DNA from: Daphnia carinata | Taxonomy: Eukaryota; Arthropoda; Branchiopoda; Diplostraca; Daphniidae | Direction: 5' to 3' | Length of the DNA stretch: 64,000 bases | NCBI RefSeq assembly: GCF_022539665.2 | Contig: NC_081335.1 | Location: 6,386,001 to 6,450,000 of the forward strand | Notes under the pieces: model-generated | Told to the model about the DNA's origin: nothing | Databases searched by the model: none | What the model saw: only the letters and a program-made list of their open reading frames with translations | Shown: positions 9,155-20,136 of the stretch, piece after piece | How the letters are laid out: every line of letters starts with the position of its first letter | How positions within the stretch are numbered: the first letter of the stretch is position 1 | Position numbers and translations under genes: made by a program

Positions 9155-10731
9155 CTACATTCCATCCCTGTAACGAATCGGCTTCCTCCTATTTCGCTGC
9201 GGGCGTCGGGTGACACTTTCATGATGCGACAACGTTGATGTCACATCATCCTTGGATTCAATTTGCTGAAGGTCGCAATCCTTGTCGGCGTGTATAGGAG
9301 TATTCTCGGAAAATGCCATTGGATGCTGTGGATTATTCGTAACATCGCAATTGTCATACGAAGACAATCGCCCTTCGATCAGCAGATGAGACTGTTTGAT
9401 CATATTGTCACTTTCCACTAGTTGATGATCCACCGAACGGGTGTCTGATATCAGTTCTGTGACGGCCTTGGACGCAACATTGGGTTGTCTTGCGGCCTCA
9501 GCATCGTTCTCGTGTTCACATACATTTGTCGTTTGAGTCGCAACTGGCTTGCGGAATCGGTTCTCAAATTCCGAAGGGGTCTCAAGTGGCGGGCAATGCT
9601 CATCTTTCCATAGCATTGTTTCGTACAATGGTTTTAATCTATTTACATGCGTGCGCTGACATGTGTACGAGTTATCAGCGATATCCACCGTATTATTCGA
9701 ATAAATTTTTACTATTCTATAAGGGCCTTTATACTTTGAAGTGAATTTCCTGCTATCTCCTTCTTTAACTCGGGTTCGGATAACAACTCTTCTTTAACTC
9801 GGGATATCCAATAACACCCGATCGCCTACCGCGTATCGGTTTTCATTTGCGTGCTTATTATATTGTTCCCTTTGGCGCTTCCTAGCTTTTTCGCTTTCTT
9901 CTCTAACTCTTTGAAAACTATAACGCAGACGTTCTGTTAAATTACCTACATAATCAGAAGAAGACTTAAATGTTTTGGGGGGTGCATTTAGAAATTCGTT
10001 AATAGGGATGTTTGGGTCTCTTCCGTGGAGTAAATAATACGGGGTGTCAAGTGTCGAAGAATGGACTGAGCTACGATAAGCGAACAGAACATCGTCTAAC
10101 ATTTCTTCCCAATTAGCATGTTCGCCGTACTTTAATTCTTTCCTTAACATAGACGTCAAAGTTCGATTGAACCTCTCGGTCTCCCCATTACTAGCAGGGT
10201 TATAGGCAGTGGTTAAACGCTGATCAATCTTCAATTTTTTACAAAAATAGCGAAACAATTTTGACGTGAAATTTGTTCCACGGTCAGAAAGAATGTCCTT
10301 AGGCATTCCATGCCTAACTATTACAGTTTTATACACACATTCTGCTGTTGTCTGAGCAGTTTGATCTTTTAAGGCAACAGCCTCAACCCAACGGCTAAAA
10401 TAGTCCGTAATAACTAAAATGTAGCTATTGCCATTTGGCAAAACTGGGGTGATAGGACCCAAAAAGTCCATTCCCATTACATCGAAGGGAGCCTTTGCAA
10501 TTTCATGCGGATGCAAAAGTGCTCGATACTGTGAAGAAGAGTTAGCTATACATACTTCATAAGCCCGGCAATATTCTTTAATATCGCCTCTCATATTTGG
10601 CCAATAATAATTATTTTTAACTTTCATGTAAGTTTTATAAAATGCTAAATGTCCACCCATCGGTGCGTCATGTAGTTCTTTAAGCACTAGATGGCGTAAA
10701 GATAATGGCAAAACCAATTGATGGTTAGTGT
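9155..10731 (-). pseudogene. pol: E integrase and Pol C-terminal tail
   Basis: This is the continuation of E pol after the D1 insertion, opening with NTNHQLVLPLSLRHLVLK. The HHCC zinc region is present as HDAPMGGH and CRAYEVC; the usual first Cys of the CxxC pair is Tyr here. The DDE core is complete: MDFLGPI, SDRGTNF and NGETERFN. A GDRVLLDI motif marks the C-terminal domain, then a TAA at 9,796-9,794 lies in what looks like a short tandem duplication (CGAGTTAAAGAAG occurs twice). The same frame continues (KYKGPYRI, HVNRLKPLYE) to a tail rich in acidic and polar residues and ends RNRRKPIRYRDGM at 9,155. Integrase inserts the cDNA. The frame extended to 11,020 is not native, since above 10,731 it reads D1 LTR. 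Confidence 0.88.
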
Positions 10732-11082
10732 TGTTGCTGACTCCGTGCCGAGTAGCAACAGAGAGAGGATGATGATGAGTGGTGATGGATGAATTGAAAA
10801 ATGATAATGAATTAAAACAAAGGACTTCTTTATTGAGAATTAAACCGGACGCTTGATTGCAGGGAGAAAACGGAGGGAACTGAGAGCAAAACTGAAGACG
10901 AGAAAAACGAAACAAAAATGTGAGACAAAAAGTGAGACAACTTGTCTGGGTGACTGAAATTACAATACTACCCCTTCCCGTAGAAAGGGGTAAAAAAAGG
11001 AAAACAAAAAATGGGCACACAATACATGTGTAGGCCCGTGCCCCCTACAGCCCTGCCCGCGAGGTCACCACCGTAGGTGACA
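10732..11082 (-). repeat. D1 3' LTR
   Basis: It begins TGTTGCTGACTC and ends CCGTAGGTGACA on the plus strand, as do both D2 LTRs, and holds the shared GTCTGGGTG and CCCCTACAGCCCTGCCCGC blocks. A TTTATT near 10,831 (AATAAA on the sense strand) is a likely polyadenylation signal. The left flank AGTGT should be one half of a target duplication whose partner was lost. Confidence 0.9.
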
Positions 11083-11155
11083 GCGAGACCCACCGTTACA
11101 AAAGGGGCAAGAAACAAAAAATTACAAACTTCCAACGTAGAACACACCACCAAAT

Positions 11156-11806
11156 TTAGTGGCTGGGAAGATCTTTATAGGTCTTCTTTGTGCCACATAG
11201 GATCTGGTGATGATCGCGGGTGTGGCACAACCCGCACTGACGAGGATGGGGACAATCGGGGAGCCTCACGTGCCCAGCTACGGCCGTCAGGACGAAACAC
11301 CCGAAACACCTCCGTTGCCCGAAGAGAAGCTCCAGTTTATCTTGATTGGTGAGGAGCATAAACTTTTCACATTCTGTGATCTTCTTTTTGCACGGCGTCG
11401 CTCCCGAGACGTGGTACTTAAGGAAACACATGATGTTGGGAGTGTGCAACGGAACTATGAACGTAGGACGTTCGGGGGTGACGACCGGCGTGGGTACAGG
11501 AGTTTCGGTCGCCTTTTCACGGTCCTTACGCAGAAGAGATCCAACGTACCCACTCAACAGGGCCTCCCGCTCAGTCTTGAAGTGCACGTGTACGTTCACC
11601 AGGTCCTTCTGACGCTCGTCGTGTTCCTTGTCAAGACGAATAATCGCACTTTGGTACAAGTACACTTTCTCCACGGCTTCCTTTTTAGCTAACAAAATCC
11701 CGCCAATAAGTTCCGTAAGGTTGGCCACGCACTTTTGTTCGCGTTCCCTGCTCACTTTAAGTTTTTCCTTCACGGATGCGGCTGATGGAGGTGGATATTC
11801 TGCCAT
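11156..11806 (-). CDS. D1 accessory 3' ORF: coiled coil plus Gag-like zinc domain
   Basis: I start at MAEYPPPSAAS (11,806), the Met shared with D2, rather than three codons upstream. Residues 15-95 are charged and heptad-like (KEKLKVSREREQK.., KEAVEKVYLYQSAI), predicting a coiled coil. The middle is Pro/Thr rich. The last 80 residues hold CEKFMLLTNQDKLELLF, RRCFGCF, CPHPRQCGLC and DHHQILC. The same order and spacing occur in this element's own Gag-Pol (CTVFMSLTPTKRAEKVF, RCLLCL, CP..C..C, HHTLLH), so this looks like a diverged copy of the Gag zinc domain. It lies between pol and the 3' LTR, where env would be in a retrovirus. It may act as a nucleic-acid-binding accessory protein; that is inference. 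The frame is intact although the rest of D1 is broken. Confidence 0.75.
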   Translation of the reverse strand: MAEYPPPSAASVKEKLKVSREREQKCVANLTELIGGILLAKKEAVEKVYLYQSAIIRLDKEHDERQKDLVNVHVHFKTEREALLSGYVGSLLRKDREKATETPVPTPVVTPERPTFIVPLHTPNIMCFLKYHVSGATPCKKKITECEKFMLLTNQDKLELLFGQRRCFGCFVLTAVAGHVRLPDCPHPRQCGLCHTRDHHQILCGTKKTYKDLPSH

Positions 11807-12189
11807 GGCAATCACGTTGGATAGGAGTTCACAGGTGGTACGTGTTACTATGACGAAGTTAGGTCGACTGAATGTCGTCTGCTAACGTAATAGGTTAAAC
11901 AGTTTCCAATTTTTCAATGTTGCTAAACAGCAAGCGAACTGACTTTTGCCCTTTGCCCTATATTTGAACTTGAATATAGGTGGCGTTGAGGGCAAAGGTA
12001 CTTATTGACTGACTCTTCCACCAGAGTTCAAGTTGCGATTTTCCTACGTTGTTTACATTTGTGTGTTGTCATGGTGATGTTACTTGTTACATTTACATTT
12101 TTGTTTTTACAAGGGGAGCTACTAATTGTAGCTCCATTACAATCAGTATTTACATTTTACAATACTGAAATTGAATTTTTACGCTGTTA

Positions 12190-14073
12190 AAAGTTCCATT
12201 TTTTCTTCCTTTGCGTAAACTTCTTGCTCATTTGCTGGGACCATGATACATAATTTGGCCACCGGCCGAATACATGGTTTTGGATGATTGGTACTTTTTT
12301 TTACACTTTTACAACTCGAACAACGTTATCTGTTGCACTGGGAATAACTTCCAACACTTTTCCCATCGGCCACTGCCCACGCAAGGTATTTGGTTCGATT
12401 GCGATAACTAGATCTCCAACGGTGACGTTAGGCCTATTTTCTTGCCATTTTCTTCTCTCGATTAAGTGGGGGACCTATTCACGTAGCCATCTGTTCCAAA
12501 AGTGCTGAAGGATGGCTTGACTTTGCTGAAACTGCTTGTTGGTTACGTTCATGTCTTCCACTTCAGCCAACTGTAGGGGCAAGTATGGCCGAGCTCCACC
12601 GTATAGAAAGTGGTTTGGGGTTAACGGATCTGGGTCTTCTGGGTCCATACTAAGATGTGTTAGCGGCCGAGCATTTAATAAAGCTGCTACTTCAGCAATT
12701 ACAGTCCGTAGCACTTGATCCGTGACTAGACAATTTCCGATGCTTGTCTTCATTGCCCGTTTGCAGGATTGTACGATCCTTTCCCAAACACCACCGAAGT
12801 GGGGCCCGGGTGGAGAGAAATGCCACTCAATTTGTTGACAAGCCATTAACGTCTGAAGTTCTTCGTGCTTGGCAACAAGTTCTTGTAGGGCTTGTCGTAA
12901 CTCTTGCTCGGCGGCGACAAAGTTTGTCCCATTGTCGCTGTAAACGACCTTGGGTTTTCCACGTAGGCTAACAAAACGGGAGAAGCAGAGTAAAAACTCC
13001 TCCATACTGAGCCCGTTGGCCACTTCCAGGTGAACTGCTCTAGTGGTGAAGCACGTAAATAGGCTGACCCAACGCTTTTCGTGTCTTCTTCCCCGACCAC
13101 CAACTCTTACGGTCAAAGGACCAAAGTAATCGATCCCTGTGTAAGTGAACGCGGGTAGATGAGGCGTTAAACGATGTACTGGAAGGGAAGCCATTAACGG
13201 CGGGCTGGGTTTTGCCGACGTACGCTTGCAGGGCCAGCAGTTGTTGAGGACAGATTTTACCACTTTACGTCCAGAAAGTATCCAGTAGCGAGAGCGGAGG
13301 TCTGTCAGGAATCTCTCTGTCTTGACGTGCATGTTTCTAAAGTGGTGATCCCAAATTATCTTTTTCGTTAGAAGTTGAGATGCTGGCAGAATTATGGGGT
13401 GTTTAGCTGCATAGTCGATTGGCGCTTGAAGTATACGTCCGCCAATTCGCATCTGTCCGACTTCATCCAGGAAGGGCTGGAAAGTGCGAAGTTTTGATCT
13501 GAGTGGTAGTTTCAGATTCTTGCGAAGGGCGTAAAATTCTTCAGCGAAGGCCAATTCTTGAGCGCGTACGATGCATTTTGTCAGCGATGTTACCATTTCT
13601 TCTACTGTCAGCTCTCCGACAATTGGTTTTTCATCACGTAGTTTTGCTCTAGCGTTGTCGGCAAATCTTTTACTCCAGGCCAGTACTCGTTGAAGTTTCA
13701 CCAGGCTGGAAAAACGTGTGACGCATCGGTCGATGACATGGTTCTCATCTTCAGTTTTGACTGCCAAGACGCGAATAACGTACTCGTCTCGTTCCTCAGG
13801 CTCCATGATTTCTTCCCAGGTGTACCATTCTGCCGGATCCAAATTCAGGAACGGAGGTCCTCGGTGGAAACAGGCCAATTCGTCGACATCTTTTGGGTCG
13901 ATACCCCTACTACAAAGGTCTGCAGGGTTTGCAACTCCAGCAACATGACGCCATTGTCGACGCGCCGTGTTTCGAAGTATCTTTCCGATGCGGTTGTTGA
14001 CGAAGACTTCAAATCGGCACGTCTTCGAGTGGATCCACCGCAGCACTGTTTGCGAGTCTGTGTGGAAGGTTAC
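12190..14073 (-). pseudogene. pol: D1 RNase H C-terminal part and integrase
   Basis: The main open piece is 14,046-12,475, beginning MLRWIHSKTCRFEVFVNNR, the end of the BEL RNase H. The integrase has DHHFRNMHVKTE and CWPCKR (HHCC), and the catalytic core DYFGPL, YSDNGTNF and FGGVWERIVQ. A stop at 12,475 replaces a sense codon after WNRWLRE; the same frame then runs on (RRKWQENRPNVTVGDLV), with a T-rich frameshift near 12,295, to the end at about 12,190. One residue is deleted in SPPGPHFGG relative to D2. It would insert the element's cDNA; it is inactive as it stands. Confidence 0.88.
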
Positions 14074-15331
14074 TTACCTCAAATCAATTTCCAGCTCACG
14101 ACAAATCGTGAGAGCAAGGTTGAGGCCTTCTACTGCCGGCTGTAACTCCAAACGGGGAATCGTGAGACCTTTTACCGGGGTGACGTGCGTTTTCGACATG
14201 ACGAATGACACGTTGACGGAATGGTCCTCAAATACAGTGCGGAAGTAGGCTACTGCTCCGTACCCTTTGGAGCTTGCATCCGTGAAGACGTGGAGGTTCT
14301 GTTGAGTCCAACGTCCTCGTTTGAAACGGAAGCATCTCGGTACTGAGAGCGCCACCAAATTTTCCAGATGGTCGTACCAGCAATAGAAACGTTGGCTCTA
14401 CGTTTCCTGTACGACGTCATCCCAACCGATCCGTTCTTCGTTAGTCCAGATTTCTTGGAGCAAGGACTTCATTACGAAGATAACTGGTGCAACCAGCCCC
14501 AACGGGTCGTAGACGCTACAGATGATGCTTAGGAAGGCTCGCTTCGTGAGTGTCACGTTGTGTGGCGGCTTCCGAATCTTGAAAGTCAGCATATCTCGTT
14601 CGCTGTCCCACATTACTCCCAGCGTTCTTTCAACGGGAAGTTTCTCCAAGTCCAGATCCAGAGTTGGTGACGCGAGGCTAAACTCTCGTAGCTCAGCTAT
14701 CACCATTCGTGATGACGACGTCTATTTAGTCAAATTGAAACCGCCTAACTGGAGAAGGGACTTCATTTGGCGGGACCGTTTGATGACCTCGTCTTCGGAG
14801 TCGAATGAGTCTAGATAATTGTCGACGTAGAAATTACGTCGAACGCTATCGGCTACGTCTGGAAACTGGCTGCGGTAGTCATCGGCCGTCCTGTTGAGGG
14901 CGAAGATGCAGCTCGTCGAGGATGATATAGCTCCAAATACGTGTACCGTCATCTGGTACGTTAACGGAGCTTAATTACTGCCAGGCGTCCGGTAGAGAAA
15001 TCGGAAGGCTGCCTGGTCCTCTTCCGGGACTTTCACTTGGTGGAACATTTTTTCAATGTCCGCTCCGATTGGTACAAGGTTACGGCGGAAGCGGATGAGT
15101 ACACCAAGCAAGCTAACGAGTAGGTTGGATCCCCGAAGCAAATTTTGGTTTATCGATGTGCCACCAAACTCAGCAGCTCCATCGAATACAACGCGAACTT
15201 TGGTCGATGAGCGGGATTGGCTCACGACCCCGTGGTGTGGTAGATACCACGTTTTGTTTGTCTCCGTCTGGGCTTCTTGAGTCGTTAGGAGCCGGGCGTG
15301 TTTTAACCCGATGTACTCCTTGACTACTGCA
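14074..15331 (-). pseudogene. pol: D1 reverse transcriptase and RNase H
   Basis: Four open pieces in one frame (15,225-14,971; 14,952-14,722; 14,706-14,398; 14,358-14,074) are separated by single stops, each of which is a sense codon in D2. BEL/Pao RT motifs are present: RVVFDGAAEFGG, GADIEKMFHQVKV, and the active-site loop NFYVDNYLDS. That loop has Asn where the second catalytic Asp is usual, as in D2. RNase H begins HVFTDASSKGYGAV. The final stop, TAA at 14,076-14,074, is part of GAG|GTAAGT, a perfect splice-donor consensus shared with D2. Confidence 0.88.
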
Positions 15332-17810
15332 TCATACTTCTGAGCAAACTCCTCGTCTCGATGAAAACGTCGTTCGAGAGCGTAGTCTTTTCAATGCAGC
15401 TGCCCGATTGTTTGGGAGATTTACTTCGTCAGCTTTCCACATTAGGCCGACTTGATACTGGTTGCCAATACGTTTTACTGACGATTCGAGGATGCGTTTT
15501 CCACGTAGATCATCCTCGGATAGAACGGATGGTTCTATTTCTACTTCACTGGCCCCAAGTTGCCAAAACTTCTTCACCAGCTCGTTTAGGTCTTCGGAAC
15601 GTTCCTCGAAGGCCAGATGAGCGATGAACGGGCGTCCGTCTTGCGGTGGACCTGTTTGTCCACCCAGACACCAACCAAACGGCGTCTTGAAGGCGATGGG
15701 CCCAGTCGTTCCAGCCGGCGGCTTGATGGAAGCTACATGATCGTGGGCCTCTGCGACGTTGATTCCTATCAGCACGGTCACGTCCTCTTGTTGCACGGTC
15801 GGGACGTCAATACCACGTAGGTATTTCCATGACTCCAACTGTCGAGGGTCGATCGGCGAATTCGGCGTCACCTTCAAATTGTCGACGGCGTAAGCGTGCT
15901 TGACTTCAAGCTGGCTTTTACCATCACGAGACGTTAAGGTGAAGTTTACTACGGAAGCCGTAACGTTAGACATGGCTCCGTCATACGAGACGACGTTGAT
16001 GCGTTTTGATGGCCCAACGAGTCCCAACTTTCTTACTAAGTCGCTCCGAATCAGCGTGGTGTCGCTTCCGGTATCAAGGAAACCGAAAGTGTCGACCCAC
16101 GTTTTGCCAACTCCAACACGAACCGGTACGATCTTGAAACGTACACGTCGTTTTACTGTTTCCAGATGGGTTAAAGTCCCAAGGAAAGCTGTCGAAGGTG
16201 GCGCTGATGGAGCAGTTGGATCCGCTAGCCTCCTCAATGGGATGAATTCGGATCCGTGAAGCAAGGTGTGGTGTCGGTTTCCAGTACAATCAGCGATAGT
16301 ACAGCTGACGTCCCTGGGACATTCCTTGCGTTCGTGTTTTCCCGTAAGACATAACAGACATCTTCCGGACTTGAATACTTTCTCAGCCCTTTTCGTGGGC
16401 GTGAGAGACATGAAGACGGTGCAGGTTGAGAGATGATGGCTCCTGCCGTTACAGACAAAGCATTTCCACCGTTCCGTCTTCTCGGCATGCATCTTCCCCG
16501 ATGTTGGTCGGCTCCTTGGAGGCATGGTTGCTGAAGATGTTGACGCCGCTACTTTCGAACCTTCCATCGTCGTTACGTGTCCAATGGTCGACGTGTGTGG
16601 GAAGCTGGGTCTCTTGACGTGCTTCCTTTCGTCGAACTTTACACCTTTGGACGTCGACGTGGGTAAGGAATCGAATACATTTTTTCCATGTTGCTTGCTC
16701 ATGGATTTTAACGTCATCCAGTCGTCTAAGTCTAGAACATTTAGTTCTACTCCTGTCATTTTCCTTTTTTCGTTCCACTTATCCTTGAGGTAAGGCGTAA
16801 GTTTTGCTTCAAGGGCCATCAACGTTGTACGGCTATATAGCTCATGGGTATACTTCCATTTTGAGAGCGTAGCTACAGCTCCGTGTAGACGGTTTGCGAA
16901 GGTCGTGAGGCTGGCAGCATCTAGGCTCTTCAATGGCGGGACCTGTAGAAGGTCGTCGAGGTATGTCTGGTCCATGATCTCAGTTCGGCCGTAGACTGCG
17001 TCCAAACGTTCCCACACCACGGAGTACATTGTTCCGTCGGTAAGACATTCGCCGATTTCGTTTCGTACCTCTTCGGCTAGCAGCTCCTCCAACATGAAGA
17101 GAATACCGGAGAATCTTCGTACTCTTCATACAAGGCCTGGAATTTAGCCTTGAATCGCGCGTAGTTCTTCGGGTTGCCGTCAAATGGCTGGATCTTGAAG
17201 TTTGTAGGTTGTAGACGGCTGCTATGAGGACGATTACCTTAGCTATGGAGGTGAGAACGTTCGGAGTGCTCATCTTCGTCGTGATCCGTACGGTTGCAAC
17301 TGGACGTCACCGTGGCCATCGCCCCTTGCCGTGGGTCTCGTAGAGATGCATCGGCGGCGACCAATCTTCTGCGATGACGAACAGCATCCTCCATCGTGCG
17401 TATGGGTGCCAGGGCTGGAACATCTTGACGTGCTCGTAATACTGGCGATCGGCCAGGAAGTCGTTGATCTTGTATCGTTCGGGGTTGAACTTTCATTTCG
17501 TCTACTTCCGTTCGAAGGTCTTCGATTTTAGCGGACAAATCCACTTTAACCGCGCCAATTTTCTTATCCAAACCGTCCAACGTTTGATGTGCTTCCCGGA
17601 CTAACGTGTTGTTGGCCGCGATATCTTTGGACGTGACTCTTGAACTACCAATGAGCTTACTAAGTTGTTCGCTCATGCTCCTTAACGCCTTGTTGAGGGT
17701 TTCTGTGATGGAAGTTGTATTTGCTTCCATCTGGGCCCTTGCCGTTTCCAACTTCAATTCCAGTTTTAGTATCTGTGCTTCTTTCTCCAACTCCCCTTGG
17801 GTTGATTGTT
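15332..17810 (-). pseudogene. gag: D1 Gag (N-terminally truncated) and protease
   Basis: The first piece, 17,790-17,239, is a long coiled coil (KLELKLETARAQMEANTT.., SEQLSKLIGSS). After a deletion and frameshift near 17,215 the second piece, 17,095-15,332, continues with the Gag core (LDAVYGRTEIMDQTYLDDLL, KLTPYLKDKWNEKRK), the zinc region (CFVCNGRSHHLSTC, RCLLCLTGKHERKECP, CTGNRHHTLLH), the protease motif FLDTGSDTTLIRS near residue 320 and the link to RT. It ends at a 2-bp deletion near 15,393, clear from comparison with D2. The join WNEKRKMTGVELN is in frame here but shifted in D2. The first 190 or so residues of Gag are absent. Confidence 0.88.
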
Positions 17811-18623
17811 AACTCATTTTGAAAATCTCATCTAGTTCTCTTTTCTCTAGATAGTTCCTGATAGCGACACAAAGGTCATCTTCCAATTGTTTTTCACAAA
17901 TCAATTTCATATACTGCACAGTTTGAATATTGGCTACTTTTAACCTTGATAAACAGTCCGCGTTCTGATGAATGTGACCTGGTCTATATTTTAATTCGTA
18001 ATTGGTGGCGGCTAATAAAATAGCCCATCTTCCTAATCTTCCATTATTGTCTTTCTGGTTTTTAAGCCACTGCAAGGGACGATGATCACTAATTATCTCA
18101 AAGGGTTTATCCAAGAGATAATGACGAAAATGTTTAATGGCACCCACGACTGCTAGAGCTTTTTTTCAGTTGTACTATACTTCACTTCAGCCTTAGTTAA
18201 TTGTCTGCTAGAATACGCTATTGGATGCTCTTGGCCGTTTTGCATTTGAGATAAGACGGCCCCAATACCATAGTCGCATGCGTCAGTGAAAAGAATAAAT
18301 TTTTCATTAAAATTTGGATATGCGAGAACCGGCGGTGTAACCAGGGATGTCCGCAACTTTTCGAAAGCAACTTGCTCTTCCTCCCCCCATGAAAAAGGTT
18401 TTCTACTAAGATCCTTATGTGTTAATCTAGTCAAAGATTTTGCGATAGAACCAAAGTTTGGAATAAATCTCCTATAATAACTTGCTAAGCCAAGAAATGA
18501 CCTCACTTCATCGACGGAAGTGGGCGTTTTGTAATTCAGTATTTTATCAATTTTACCAGGATCAGGCTTAATTCTCTCAGTTGAAATAACATGGCCTAAG
18601 TAATTTACTGAACGTTTAATGAA
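17811..18623 (-). pseudogene. pol: E RNase H and connection to integrase
   Basis: This follows RT after the TAA at 18,626-18,624 (sense KKC*FIKRSVNYLG). It contains SFLGLASYYRRFIPNF, the RNase H core LFTDACDYGIGAVLSQ, YSTTEKK and SDHRPLQWLK. A one-base loss in an A run near 18,160 splits the frame. The region ends KRELDEIFKMS at the D1 junction near 17,811. The integrase half follows at 10,731. Confidence 0.87.
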
Positions 18624-19775
18624 TTAGCATTTCTTAAGTTTTAATTTTAAATTGGCCTTTTTTAATAAGGTAAAAATTTCCCGGATATCGTCTAAATGAT
18701 GTTCAAAAGTGTCTGAAAATATGATGACGTCATCCAAGTAAACTAATGCTTTATGTCCCAAAACGTCTTTCAGTACATGATTCATTAGCCTTTGAAACGT
18801 GGCAGGTGCGTTGCACAAGCCAAACGTCATTCGTTTAAACTCGTACAGATTGTTTTCTACTACAAAAGCTGTTTTTTCAATATCTGGTTCATCCACTTGA
18901 ATTTGCCAATAGCCGGATGCCAAATCCAGGGTTGTGAAAAAAATTTTCCCATATAGTTTATCTAACGTTTCATCAATCCTCGGCATAGGAAATGAATCTT
19001 TTTTTGTAATAGCATTCAATTTCCGATAATCAACGCAAAACCTTACGTCTCCGCCTTTTTTCTCAACTAATACCACAGGTGACGCCCATGGAGAATGGGA
19101 ATATTGTATTACATTAGCGTCCATCATTTCCTGCACTTTATCATCCAATATCTTTCTTTGGTGGTTTGTAACTCGATAGGGTCGCTGTCGAATAGGGCCT
19201 CTTCCTTGTGTGTCAATCGTATGCTTAATGAGATTAGTGCTCCCTAGTTCTGAATCTTTTGTTGCAAACAAGTCGTGAAAGTCATTCAATAATTTTGAGA
19301 GCGGAGCTTGAAATTCAGCGTCGACTTCTGAAATTAAAGCTAACTCATGTTTTGTAGTAGGCTTTTCCTCTAGTTTACGTAAAGCAATCTTTCCAATTAC
19401 GTTATGAATTACCTCGATGATGGCTAATGTTGTGTTCCTAGGAAGTATGACTTGATTTAACGAATGATTTTCGACCATAATTTGATATTTCCCATTTCCC
19501 GATACATTTCCAACGAATTCTTCAATAAAAATGCCGGCCGGCAAATCCTCTGCTGGGGTAAAAATAAACGTGCTTTTAAGGGGAACATACGGAAATGACC
19601 CTCTCATTTGCGCTGCGATTACGATCGACGTCTGACGAGATAGCGTCGTCTTTTTGACCGTCGTAATTGCCATGTCTGGTACCCTAGAGATGGCTGATCC
19701 CTGCTCATTCCTTGCTAAATAAATACGTTTGGCTTCTCCGTCAAGCCGAAAACCGTGTTTCTGGATCGCATCCAT
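18624..19775 (-). CDS. pol: E reverse transcriptase
   Basis: This is an intact stretch of Gypsy RT. Upstream of the catalytic domain is a clan-type linker (RGSFPYVPLKSTF..). The RT has PYRVTNHQRKILDDKVQEM, SPWASPVVLVEKKGG, FCVDYRKLN, DLASGYWQI, FGLCNAPATFQRLMN and the active-site YLDDVIIFS, all in the expected order from about residue 195 to 365. It copies the element RNA into DNA. The 5' edge overlaps the protease frame in another register because of a one-base loss (the sense CILG|MDAIQKHG join near 19,770). The frame stops at TAA 18,624. Confidence 0.92.
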   Translation of the reverse strand: MDAIQKHGFRLDGEAKRIYLARNEQGSAISRVPDMAITTVKKTTLSRQTSIVIAAQMRGSFPYVPLKSTFIFTPAEDLPAGIFIEEFVGNVSGNGKYQIMVENHSLNQVILPRNTTLAIIEVIHNVIGKIALRKLEEKPTTKHELALISEVDAEFQAPLSKLLNDFHDLFATKDSELGSTNLIKHTIDTQGRGPIRQRPYRVTNHQRKILDDKVQEMMDANVIQYSHSPWASPVVLVEKKGGDVRFCVDYRKLNAITKKDSFPMPRIDETLDKLYGKIFFTTLDLASGYWQIQVDEPDIEKTAFVVENNLYEFKRMTFGLCNAPATFQRLMNHVLKDVLGHKALVYLDDVIIFSDTFEHHLDDIREIFTLLKKANLKLKLKKC

Positions 19776-20095
19776 CCAAGGATACAGTCTTCAGAGACAC
19801 CATTTGTAACAATGAACTCCTGCCGTAAAACTGAATCTCCGTATCCTACGGGTAATGTAACTTTTCCCAGCGTATGCAACTTTTTCTCCCCTACATCATA
19901 CAAATCGAAATCAAGCTGACTGCAGGTTACTTGATTTCTCGGGGGTAACTTCTGAAATATCTTATCGTGAATAATGCTTCTAGACGCGCCTGTATCAAAT
20001 AGTGCTTGTAAAGGGATCTGAAAAATCTTTAATGGAATTCTGGGGGTCGATTCGTTTATGATTGTTGTTAATTTTGCGACTTGTCGGGCTTTCAA
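19715..20095 (-). pseudogene. pol: E aspartic protease, frameshifted at its end
   Basis: It starts after the gag stop in a frame opening MKARQVAKLTTIINES and carries LFDTGASRSIIHDKIF, the protease active-site motif, near residue 33. The partner motif region EDCILG is followed by a shift, so residues after about 110 here are out of frame. The true continuation is the RT frame beginning MDAIQKHGFRL. Confidence 0.85.
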
Positions 20096-20136
20096 CTGAG
20101 GCTCCTTATCAACTGACCCGAAGTTACAGTTGATAC

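Larger units (their letters stand above)
10732..17810 (-). mobile_element. D1: BEL/Pao retrotransposon inserted in E, 5'-truncated
   Basis: The 3' LTR (10,732-11,082), extra 3' ORF and pol match D2 (28,936-37,182) along their length. The 5' end is missing: the match stops in gag at about 17,810 (equivalent to D2 36,031), and E sequence resumes at once. About 1.15 kb (LTR, leader, first part of Gag) is therefore absent. E reads ..ATGAGT|AACACTAACC.. when D1 is removed, and the junction carries an AACA shared by both sides. Pol holds at least a 2-bp deletion near 15,393 and stops at 14,983, 14,719, 14,398 and 14,074, so this is a dead copy older-looking than D2. Confidence 0.9.

Noticed and set aside
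9794-11020. A 408-codon frame starting MCPFFVFLF as one protein
   Set aside because: The first 90 or so codons are D1 LTR read in the minus direction; only the part below 10,731 is E integrase.
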